Positions 22,050 to 32,249 of a DNA stretch of 64,000 bases are shown one piece after another. Each line of letters opens with the position of its first letter. The stretch's first letter is position 1. Origin of the DNA: Neostapfia colusana (Eukaryota > Streptophyta > Magnoliopsida > Poales > Poaceae); contig JASWHV010000004.1 in assembly GCA_030760725.1 (NCBI GenBank), positions 57,999,136 through 58,063,135 on the forward strand, in the 5' to 3' direction. The notes beneath the pieces were generated by a model, which did no database searches, was not told the DNA's origin, and was given only the letters and a program-made list of their open reading frames with translations. The translations under genes were made by a program, and so were the position numbers.

Positions 22050-23527
22050 TCGCTTGAGGTTTAACGCACTTAAAAAGGTCATCTTTTTGAAAAACTCGGT
22101 GAGGAACGAGTTAGTAGCCCATATAAGGATGTTATTAGTGTATAGCAAGTGGCAATACTAACCTATTTGCTTATGCCGGAAAATCATGCATCTCGGGACT
22201 TCATATGTCTTGGGATGCATGTAAGTATTGTCCACCAGTGCGCACAAGCTAAAGGGTGGAGCCTCACGGGTGGCAGGTAACCCGACCAGCTTTAGTATCC
22301 TCTACGACTCTTCATGTCGTTTGGGGTATTCGAGCAACGCCCTTCCCTGACGTGCTACAGGAAAGTATGGGAGACCCCGCCACGTGGTTAGTAACATGAA
22401 CACGTAGCTCAAGGCGTGATTGGCTTGAGAACAACCGTGCGAGTGATGATGGACGGTTGTATGAATATATTGGACCGGGCTCGGTGTGCAGCCGAACGTG
22501 ACGATTGAGTGGTTTATTTGCAGGTAGTCTAACCACGGGTCGGTAGACGAGTAGCACACGTGTGCGAGAGACGTCTTAGTGCCACTGAATTAACGAAGCC
22601 GGCTAAGTCCGGTATAGTTTTTTCTTTGTGATGAACGTAGTACCCACATGAACTGGCGACGCTTCAACGTCACACCCCACTAAATGTTCTACATCATTGT
22701 AAAACTTGAAAGTTTTTGTCCAGAGCACTAAAACTTTTATATAACTTCTTTCCTTAATCAGGAGGTTCAAAGTTAACAAGTTTTCAACTTATAGGACACT
22801 AAGGACAGAGTCCTCTGTTTTCAGCTAAAATAATTCTTAAGTTAAAAAGAGGTTAGAGGTTGAGTTATTTCGAGGTTAGGGTCATATGATACATTTCTGG
22901 AAATCTTTGGAAGAGCTTCACAACTTTTGTTCCGAGATGTTTCATCCCTTAATCAGTCGAAAAATGCAGTAGAGTGGAAACTGTCCAGAAAACTGTCCAG
23001 AGCAAATACTCTCTGTAACTCTCTGTAAAATGACCATAACTTCCTGCATAAAAATCCAAAATTAGAAAATAAGGTAGTTCTGAATAGTTCATGAGATAAG
23101 TTACAACCTTGTAACAGAAAGTTTTGTTAAATTCGGGCAGAATTAACTGGAATTCTTGGATCAAATCAGTACCTCAAGCAGGGAGGTGCTGTCCAATTTT
23201 CTCCAGAAATTATGTCAACTTTGACATCTCATAACTTTTGAACCAGGATTGATCTGAGGGCAAACAAATACATTATGGAAAGCTATTGAAGTAAAATTGA
23301 ACTTTAATGGTGAGCTACAGAACTTGTTTTGCCTTTAGCCTAGTCTAAATCAGATTTAAAGGGACCTGGTCAGGGCTGTCAGTTTGGGCAGCAGACAAGC
23401 AATCAAATTTGTTTTAAGTTTGATTTATGTTTCCAAGTTTTATGAGTTCAATGACATGTTTTATGTTATAACTCAATAATTTACTGTTGAAATGAATATT
23501 TTACCTTTTTCAAATATGTTTCTACAG
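22050..23527 (+). other. E4 leader with candidate intron
   Basis: Non-coding, 1.48 kb. The first 450 bp is closely similar to the E5 leader (51270-51510), including TGTCCACCAGTGC, AAGGGTGGAGCC and TCTACGACTCTTCATGTCG. A donor-like CAG|GTAACC lies at 22276|22277 and an acceptor-like TTTCTACAG ends at 23527, right before the extra-gene ATG. Confidence 0.6.
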
Positions 23528-24487
23528 ATGGCAGAGGATAAACAGCTGGAGAACGGGTGGGTGGTATCCCACTGTTCTCAACGCAGTGGTTATCCGAAAG
23601 TGTTGAAGCTAATGCTTATACTTCGTTTACGTGGATACGCCGCGTTACCTCGCCATGGAAAAAGGTCAGGAGGGGAACAATACATCGACCATCCATGTCG
23701 AAGTTCCAGCAGGACCTACGCGACCCGGTTGGGCACCGTTCACCGTCACGGTGAGAGGTAGACAACCGGAGGAGATGTGGAAGGTGGCAGGCCACGACGC
23801 CATGTCGCGTTTCTGCCAGATACACGTGAGAGCTATGGAGGACACTCCATACGCCCTTGTTCTGGTGGAGGGGCGAGCTAATCACGTGTGGAGGGAGAGG
23901 TACATTGTGGCAACTGATTCGAGATGGCCAAGGTACAACCCCTCAGAGGCAAATCTCAGCCTCCAGTTGATGGCAGGAAAGACAGTGATGGACAGCCCAG
24001 CTGTCCATACAGCTCAACTTGCCACTGAGCTCAAGGAGAGCACCAGCCGCCGAGACCATTTCAAGAGTGCTCACAGCGCACTCAGTAATGTGCTCCTTTC
24101 GACGACCAAGAGACTGAATGAACAACACAATCAGTTGCATCGTCTGAAGAAGGCGAAGAAGAAAAGCCGTGTCGACATCACGGCTTTGCAGCAGCAAGTA
24201 CAGGCCTTGACCCAGAAGAACGAGGTCCTTACTCAAGAGCGTGATGATGCTATTGAGGAGGGGCAGGGCTGGGAAGAAGACTACAACCAATCCATGGACG
24301 AGGTGCATGCGTTACAAGACCTCGTGCCTCCGGTAGTGGGTCTACCGATGGTAGTGCAGTACCCGTGGTTTTGTGTATCCCGGCGATGGGGGAACCTGAA
24401 CCCGAAGAGGAGTTCATGGATCCTGAACCACCAGCAGACGTAGCGGAGGAGGACGACCCGCAGGAGGTCAAGTTCTACTTCGAGTAG
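23528..24487 (+). pseudogene. E4 extra gene upstream of gag (unrecognised, broken)
   Basis: ATG at 23528 directly follows TTTCTACAG. I trace about 320 codons to TAG at 24485-24487, with at least two frame changes: one between about 23610 and 23690, one near 24330-24390. The N-terminal third is weakly defined. A compact domain follows at about 23690-23960 (PGWAPFTVTV, HDAMSRFC, MEDTPYALVLVEGR). A predicted coiled coil rich in K, Q and E follows at about 24020-24260 (ALQQQVQALTQKNEVL), then an acidic tail ending EVKFYFE. I do not recognise the family. The E7 gene at 56392-57363 has nearly the same length and a similar domain (FREQLEDTTFEL against HVRAMEDTPYAL), plus a C-terminal coiled coil. 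A cellular gene captured by the element or an ancient retroelement gene are both possible. Confidence 0.6.
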
Positions 24488-24760
24488 TGAGTTACCGTTG
24501 ACAAGTAGGGCAGCGAGGGTGGTGTGTAGAAACTTTTGTAACAGGTGACATGTCGTGTAGACAGCAGTATGTGTATAGGTAGTGACGACATGAGCACGAC
24601 TTCTCGGGGATTCAAGAATAATGTATCTTGTATAAAGTTTATGCTTTATCAATATATGTGAACGTTGTGCAATTTTATTCATGTGTTACTACCATATCTA
24701 CTGTTTTCTATGGAACTCAAAGAATGACATGTGCTGATCGCTGCTGTTTTGAATTTCAGA
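24488..24760 (+). other. Spacer between E4 extra gene and gag
   Basis: No coding signal. It ends with a pyrimidine-rich acceptor-like sequence TGCTGTTTTGAATTTCAG (AG at 24758-24759), one base before the gag ATG. Confidence 0.55.
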
Positions 24761-25969
24761 ATGACTCGTACACGCGCCAACACCGAGATTGGTGGGTCCA
24801 GTCAGGGGGGAGAGGCCTCCCAACAGCATCCCGAGGCTTCCTCGGGACAGAAACAGCAACAACCGCCACCACCAACAGTTACATTGGCCGACATCGTTGT
24901 GGCCATGGCGGGCTCACATCAGCAGCACACGGTTGCTGCAAACTTTAATTGCGAATACGTCTCGACAAGAGAGGCATCAAGACCGAGAGGAGCGTCAACA
25001 GAGATCCTACTCAGACTTTCTGGCTACTCACCCCCCGGTATTCTCAAGGGCGGATGAACCCCTCTATGCGGACAACTGGCTTCGCACGATGGAGATGAAT
25101 TTCAGGCTGCTCCGAGTTAGTGAGAAGCGCAAGATTCAGTTCGCGGCGCAGAAGCTTCAAGGGCCCGCGAGCGCTTGATGGGCAAACTTTTGTGCCTCGC
25201 AACCCACCGAGCGAGTGCTGACCTGGGTGGAGTTCCGGACGTCCTTCAGGGCCTATCACATACCGCCGGGTCTAATGAAATGGAAGACGCAAAAGTTCCT
25301 TCACCTGCAGCAAGGCAGCAGGAACGCGCTGGAATATTCCAGGGTGTTCAATGATCTCGTGCTCTACGCCTCCTATCACGCCGATACTGACGAGAAGCGG
25401 CGGGATTGTTCTTACCAGGGGCTGAATCCGCTCCTGAAGGACAAGCTGGCGATGTTCAATCGCGGCAGCCTCAATGATATTATTGATGCTGCGATTGTAC
25501 AAGAGGACTCCGGCAAGGAGTTAGCGGCGGCAGAGAATAAGATAAGTGTTCCGCAAAGCAGCAGAGATGGAGGTGGTCCTCCCAAAAAAATCGGATGGTT
25601 TATCATTCACCATCGGGTCAACGCTGGCAGCCACCACAGCGACCGATGCAATTCTGCAGTCGGCCGTATTCTCCACCAACGTTCCGGCCGGCACTACCAG
25701 CACCACCTCCGCAGCAACAACAGCAGCAGCGGATGATGCCGCATGCGTTTGCACCTCAGCAGCGCATGCCGGGCTTTTGTCCTCCGAGCACGGGCCAGCC
25801 GTCAACCGCATGTTACAAATGCGGTCGCCAAGGGCACTTCACCAACAACTGCCCCGAGAGGCAAGGCGGCGGACTGGCACCACAGTGTCCAGGGAGGAAT
25901 CAGCCCCGGAACCCCATTAATGCGCGGCGGGCAATCCTAAGCCCGACGCCGTCCACCAACTCGCCATAG
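24761..25969 (+). pseudogene. gag: E4 gag with intact zinc knuckle
   Basis: ATG at 24761 opens with MTRTRANTEIGGSSQ, then a Q/P-rich N-terminus. The capsid core lies in another frame (about 24950-25600) with YSDFLATHPPVF, ADNWLRTMEMNF, LTWVEFRTSFRAYHIP and SLNDIIDAAI. It includes an in-frame TGA at about 25177 where the family has a tryptophan. A third segment (25595-25969) returns to the first frame with a poly-Q tract and a complete CCHC knuckle at 25811-25852 (CYKCGRQGHFTNNC). At least two frameshifts and one stop make it non-functional. Confidence 0.85.
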
Positions 25970-28900
25970 AAGACGTGCCGGAGGGAGAGCCAATCCTTGC
26001 GGGTATGTTTCAACTCCACCAGCATCCCGCCATAGTATTATTTGATTCAGGCGCCACACATAGTTTCATTAGCCAAGCTTTTATTGCTAAATAAAGATTA
26101 CAAATAATACCCACCAAGAGTCCTTACGTGATTTGTTCAACGGGTGGGAAAATTTCAGCAAGCATGATGGTTTTGAAAGCGCCATTATGCTTAGAGGGTA
26201 GAGTATACCCTACACCTCTCATAGCTTTAGAGGGACAAAAGGTCGATGTCATCCTAGGGATGTCGTGGTTAACCCGCCACGGCGCTGTTTTAGACACTGT
26301 CCTCCCAGTCGTGCATTTGTACTCAGAAATGAACGAGTCTCACTCATTATTTCTGGACAGTCCAGAAATAAAACTTCCAAGTGTATACCAATCCACCACT
26401 ATCAGATTGGAAGACATTCCCGTAGTCCGTAAGTTCCCCAACGTATTCCCGGATGATTTACCGGGGATGCCGCCCGACCGAGAGGTGGAGTTCAAGATTG
26501 AACTTGCACCGGGAACTATGCCAATATCCCGAAGGCCGTACAAGATGGCCCCAAATGAGTTGGCAGAATTGAAAACGCAGTTGACGGACCTGCTGGAGAA
26601 GGGGTTTATTAGGCTGAGCTCCTCACCATGAGGCTGTTCGGCATTATTTGTGAAGAAGAAGGATGAAACGTTATGGCTTTGCGTGGACTATCGTCCACTA
26701 AACGCCGTGACTATCAAGAACAAGTACCCGTTGCCATGGATCGACATGTTGTTTGATCAGTTGGTCGAAGCAAAGATCTTTTCCAAGATGGACTTAAGAT
26801 CCGGGTACCATCAGATTAATATACAGGCTGAGGACATCCCGAAGACGGCTTTCTCGGTGAGGTACGGGCTTTATGAGTACCTGGTCATGTCCTTCGACCT
26901 CACCAACGCTCCAGCTCACTTCATGTACTTGATGAGCTCGGTATTCATGCCGGAGCTGGACAAGTTTGTCGTAGTCTTCATCGACAACATATTGGTGTAT
27001 TCCAAGTCAGAGGAAGAACACGCAAAGCACCGGCGTATAGTCTTGCAAAGGCTGCGGGATCACAAGCTATACACGAAATTCAGCAAGTGCGAATTCTGGA
27101 TATCGCAAGTGCCTTTTCTCGGGCATATTATCTCAGTGGAGGGCATCGCTGTAGACCCAAGTAAGATCACACAAGTGCTGAATTGGAAGTTCCCAAGGTC
27201 TGTTCATGAGGTATGGAGTTTCCTCGGACTCGCAGAATATTATTGGAGGTTCATTCCGAACTTCTTGAAGATTGCCAAGCCTATTACCGAGCTGCAGAAG
27301 AAGGCTACCAAATATGTTTGGAGTCCAGCATGTGAAGTGGCGTTCAAGGCATTAGTGAAGCACCTAACATCAGCACCTGTTTTGGCGCAGCCAGACACAA
27401 CAAAACCGTTCGATGTGTACTGCGATGCATCAAGCATTGGGCTCAGATGTGTGCTGATGCAATACCAAAGGGTGGTCACGTATGGATCACGGAAGCTCAG
27501 GAACCATGAGCAAAATTATCCAACTCATGACTTAGAGCTTGCTGCCATGGTACTCGCACTCAAAATGTGGAGGCATTACCTACTCGGTAACCTCGTGCAT
27601 TTATATATCGACCACAAGAGCCTCAAGTACATATTCACTCAGAAGGAGCTGAACATGAGGCAACGTAGATGGTTGGAGTTGATAAAGGATTACAAAATAG
27701 AGATCCAATATCATCCCGGCAAGGCAAACGTAGTGGCGGATGCGCTGAGTCGCAAGTCACACGTCCACAATCTGACCATCACACCGTTGGAATAGCGCGA
27801 GCCACCATTACATGTGATTCCACATGGAGCTCTCTACAACCTAGCTCTTATCCCCACCATCCGTGAAGAGATAGCGGCAGCTCAGAAACATGAGAAGGGC
27901 ATGTCGCATTTGCGGAGACGTGTAGACAGTGGGGAGCTTAAGTGTTTCCGGAAAGACGGAGACGAAGTCCTATGGGTTCAAGGACTGGATCGTCGTACCC
28001 TGTAACCCTGAGTTGCGGAAGAAAATCTTTGATGAGGCTCACTTGTCAAAGTTTTCTATTCACCCCGGCAGTAACAAGATGTATCAAGAACTCAGAAGCA
28101 AGTTTTGGTGGACACGGATGAAGCGGGAGATCGCAAAGTACGTGCCCGAGTGTGATACATGCCGGTGGGTGAAAGGGGATCACATGAAGAAACCGGGATT
28201 ATTACAACCGCTTGGCATACCTTCCTGTAAGTGGGAGGATGTGAGCATGGACTTCATCATCGGTTTACCCACAACATTTCAGAAGCATGATTCCGTGTGG
28301 GTGATCGTCGACCGGCTCACCAAAGTTGCCCATTTTATCCCGGTCAACATCAATTACAACGCCAAGGTGTATGCTGAATTGTACATCTCACGGATCTTGT
28401 GCTTATACGGCGTACCCCGTACAATCATCTCGGATTGGAGCACTTTTTTGTGTCTCATTTTTGGGAGAAGTTACATGCTGCTTTGGGAACAAAGCTGATC
28501 CGTAGTTCAGCATATCACCCGCAAACGGACGGGCAAACCGAGCGGGTAAATCAAATTTTAGAAGACATTCTACGAGCTTGTGCTATAAACCATGGTAAGA
28601 ATTGGGATGATCACTTACCGTTAGCCGATTTCTCGTACAACAATGGGTACCAAGTCGGCATCAAAATGGCGCCCTACGAGGCGCTATATGGGATAAAATG
28701 CCGCACACCGCTGAATTGTTGTGAGTCTAACGAAAGGGTCAACTTCAGGATTGATCTTGTCAATAACACGGAAGAAAAGGTTCGGCTGATTCAAGCGAAC
28801 TTAAAAGCCGCCCAATCCCGACAAAAACAGTATTCGGTCCAGAGAAGACGCCCGTTACAATTCGAAGTCGGGGATCACGTGTATCTACGTGTGTCTCCAA

Positions 28901-29297
28901 TGAAGGCGTGAACAGATTCGGGGTGAGAGGAAAGTTGGCACCCCGATTCATCAGTACATTCCATATTGTGGAAAGATGTGGATCAGTTGCATACCGGCTG
29001 AAATTACCGGCAACACTTACCGTTGTGCACGACGTCTTTCACATATCTCAGTTGAGGAAGTGCCTCAAGCTTTCAACCACCATTCAGCTGGGGGATATCG
29101 AAGAACTGAAACCAGACCTCACTTATTGGGAGGAGCCGGTTCAGATTATTGATGAAAAGGCCCGAACCACATGCAACCGTACATTGTGGTTCTACAAAAT
29201 TATATGGAGTAATCACTCCGTAGATGAAGCGACATGGGAGAGCGAAGGCTTTCTTCATGCTAACTACCCCGACTTTTTAACGTCGCACATACGGTAA
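25970..29297 (+). pseudogene. pol: E4 pol with mutated RT active site
   Basis: Protease has DSGAT at 26044-26058. RT (26440 to about 27200) has CVDYRPLN, but the catalytic box reads FIDN: the second aspartate codon at 26985-26987 is AAC, expected to abolish polymerase activity. RNase H follows ([29 protein letters not shown]). Integrase zinc finger and core ([28 protein letters not shown]) have SDWST where SDRG is usual. The chromodomain region (ATWESE) ends at 29297. Stops lie at 26092-26094, 26629-26631 and 27793-27795; the frame changes near 27980, near 28430 and at 28908. Confidence 0.9.
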
Positions 29298-29331
29298 TTT
29301 TCCACCGTTCTGTCTCTCATTTTCACCTTAT

Positions 29332-29348
29332 AATCTCGGGATGAGGTT
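29332..29348 (+). other. E4 stem-loop upstream of PPT
   Basis: AATCTCG pairs with TGAGGTT across GGA. The two changes from the consensus CGAGATT both give G-U pairs in RNA, so the stem could still form. Confidence 0.6.
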
Positions 29349-29366
29349 CTTTTAAGGGGGGAGGAA
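29349..29366 (+). promoter_or_regulatory. E4 polypurine tract
   Basis: TTTTAAGGGGGGAGGAA immediately before TGTAAGGGCCC at 29367. Confidence 0.85.
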
Positions 29367-32249
29367 TGTAAGGGCCCAAGTTTTTCATTTGCTAAAAAGT
29401 GTCCATCACATCACACACACCTCATTTGAGGAGATCTTATGATCATCTTTTAAGGGAAAGTAAACACCATCAAGAAAGTCATTAGATGATAAACTCAAAA
29501 AAAATGCAAAAGTGGTATTTCCCACATGCATCATATAGGGGCTGAGAATATGAAAAACTCCCATACCTTGTTAGGAATGATCATGCAAAATTTCACCCAA
29601 ATCCAAAACCTTTTGAGGTATTTTTGGGTACAACTAGAAAAAGGCTAGTTTGAACTTAAATTCAAATTCAAACTCCTTTCATCCCATGAATTCAAAAGCA
29701 GGGTTCATATTCACACTCAGCACATTTTTGTGTGCTCACAAACCAATTTTCACTCCATTTGGAGTTGATCTTGACATGAGCTATGTGGCTAAAAATTCAA
29801 ATAAAATTTGAATTTCAGTTTCACAATTGCTGTGAATTCATCCAAACCAATTCACATTTTCATTTATTCAAATTGAAATGGTGAGCTAGTAATTTGACTA
29901 AACCTTAGAGGACAGTGAAGTCCTAAATTTTATAAAACAGTGGAAAATTGAATTTTTGAGGACAAAATCCAAAAAACCGGGCCCACTGTCAGCCTCTCAC
30001 TGGATCAAACCGACCAAAGAGCCGACGCTCGGTTTCTTGGGCTGCAGCAGCGAACGCCAACGCACTGAATCCCGGCGCCAGCACCTGCTTCACCCGCACC
30101 TTGCTGGAGCTGCCGCTCGGCGTCTTTATCATTTCCCGAGCAGCTCAAAACCGAATTCGTCACTGATCTTCCGTGCCCACTCGCTCTCTGTGCTGTTCCC
30201 GCGAAGAACACCCGGCACCGCCGCTCTCGGTTTCTTCTGATAGGCCATGCTAGCCAAGCATCGGGTTCTCGAGCCTTCTACATGAAAAGGCATCGCCATC
30301 TCGTGCTCTAGCGTGCTCCCAGTTCACACCGGGGTTTCCATGCTGTGGTTGGCGACAAATTGAGGATTTCCACCGAGCTTCCGAGAGCACCGGCGGAATT
30401 CCACTTCGGCTCTCTGTGGACAGGGCGCCACAGCCGTCGTCGTCCACAACTTGCTGCACAAGAAAGGTGCACTATCCTCCCTAGATTGTGTAGCTGCAAT
30501 CCTTGTAGCAAATGATCAACCGTGTGTAGAGAATTTCCAAGAATTCCGAAACCTAGGGAAAACTAGCCAAGCTCGGTCTAAACCCAAATTCTGGTTACAC
30601 AATCCCCCAACGCTCGAGCCGGCTTGCACGACGCTTGTACATGTCCTAGCGCTTCTCCTTGATGAAGAACCGAACAAAACCATCCATAATCGACTGATTC
30701 TAGCCATTTTTCGTGCCGCCATGGAAAAAGGGCCTCGGGTCGTCGGTGAGGTCGGTATTGCGGCCATTTCTACCCTCGGCTAAGCTCATATCCTTGATTC
30801 CCGAGTTATCCCAGTGCTGTAGGAGAAGACAGTTGAGCATTTGGGGTTTTTCCGAGCTCCATGCACGTTGCCGGAGTTGCTCTGCCTCGGTGTACCATCG
30901 AAAGCTATTTTCTGGTCACCGGCGATCACCACCGACCTCACCAGCATGCTCCTCACGTCGGACTAGGCTCTAGTGGCGAGTCTCGTGAAGCTTGGCGCAA
31001 GGAATCGGCCGGCGGCGAGCATCGCCGGAGTGCGCCACTGCGGGACAGTCAGGGGGTTGGGAGGAAGACAAAGCCGGTGGGTCCCAGCAGTCAGCCGCAG
31101 TCTGAAGCGCGCGCACCGTGTTTAAATTAAACAAAGTGGTGGGTCCCGCTGTCAGCAGCTCAGTCAGCGCAGGAAAGGATTTGCTATTGGAAAATAATTC
31201 CGAATTCAGCTCCAACTTTATAAATTAATAACTTTGGCTAGGAAGCTCCAATTTGGGTGAACCAAATTTTGTTGGATTCATCTCTCTGAGTACTTTCCAA
31301 CAAATAAAGTTTCACTCTATGAGAACCCTTATTTCTCCAGAATTAATTCTTCAAACTTTAAACTGTTTAGAATTTTAACTGGAGAACCCTTTGGGGGAAA
31401 ATTCTGAAATTTGGCCAGGATATTAATCCTAATATCCCTGAGCGAGCATAAAAATTTGAGATCCATTTGAGCTCATTTGATCCACCTAATGGTGTGATTA
31501 ATGAAACTGTTCCAGAGAAAATGAAAAATGTCCAGAAATATTTTTCAGATTTTCTCTGAAATTGTTTAGCTCATATCTTTGGTTAGGAATCTTCAAATTA
31601 GGTAAACCAATTCCATTAGAACCCTTGGAAAATCTAGTTTCCAGAAAGTCATGGCTTGCTCCATGAAAATCCTTAGAACACCCTAAGAGCTTCAAGTAAG
31701 GCAAAATACACTTTTATTTGTGGAGGGCACAAATTAGCTTTGCATCAGATGAAATTTAGCCAAGTCCATTTTTAGGTGGTATACAAACCACAGTAAAAAT
31801 TTCAGAGTCATTGGGCCTGTCTAGCAGTACTTATAGTCTTAACAATATCAACTTCAAATTCAAATGCATTTAAATTGACATGCATACATATCTATATTGT
31901 GTAGTCGCTAAGGTTGAAGAGGAGCCGGAGGTGTTGGATTTCAACACCCCGGAGGAACGGCTAGAATACGACCAGCAGCAGCAAGGAAAGCTCCGGTTTG
32001 CATTAGCCGTTTTATAAATTTTATTGTTTTGAGAACTTACTTTGAGTACTCACTTCGATTATGCATTAGAGTCTTGTTTGAAAACCCAAATGCATAGCCA
32101 TGAAAAACCTGGTTTTGGGCTTAGGTTTTTAAAACTCGAGTAGCCACTGCAATGCTAAACTAGTGTATGATTTGGTACAAGTCGAGTAGTTGGAACTGCT
32201 TGCGAGAATCGCCTAGAGGCACACCACTCGGTTAGAGATAGAAAATGGA
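29367..32249 (+). repeat. E4 3' LTR, left 2.88 kb (interrupted by E5)
   Basis: Starts TGTAAGGGCCC. AT-rich to about 29950, GC-rich 29980-31150, then AT-rich. From 32009 it aligns with the 5' LTR remnant. It stops at 32249 where another TGTAAAGG LTR begins. Frames such as 29956-30240 and 30451-30783 lie in the GC-rich part and have no recognisable protein. Confidence 0.8.
32245..32249. other. Left target-site duplication of E5 (ATGGA)
   Basis: The uninterrupted E4 5' LTR reads AA-ATGGA-ACAC at 20880-20884. The right copy should lie beyond the window. Confidence 0.5.

Larger units (their letters stand above)
20644..32249 (+). mobile_element. E4: Ty3/gypsy chromovirus (group B) with extra upstream gene
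   Basis: 5' LTR remnant 20644-22034, primer site, long leader, extra gene (23528-24487), gag (24761), pol to 29297, PPT, 3' LTR remnant 29367-32249. The two LTR remnants overlap by 241 bp with 17 differences (about 7%), the oldest measurable element here. It hosts E3 in the 5' LTR and E5 in the 3' LTR. Confidence 0.9.

Noticed and set aside
23943..24308. Minus-strand 121-codon frame opposite the E4 extra gene
   Set aside because: Shadow of the coiled-coil coding strand; the plus strand carries the AG-ATG start, domain similarity to E7 and the element's orientation.
29956..31130. Host gene exons in GC-rich segments (also 32770-33517, 61876-62752)
   Set aside because: Each lies at the same relative place inside a 4 kb LTR, frames are short and unrelated between elements, and none has a recognisable domain.
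32009..32249. Separate repeat family shared by 20644-20884 and 32009-32249
   Set aside because: Explained as the overlapping parts of the two LTRs of E4, each cut by a later insertion.
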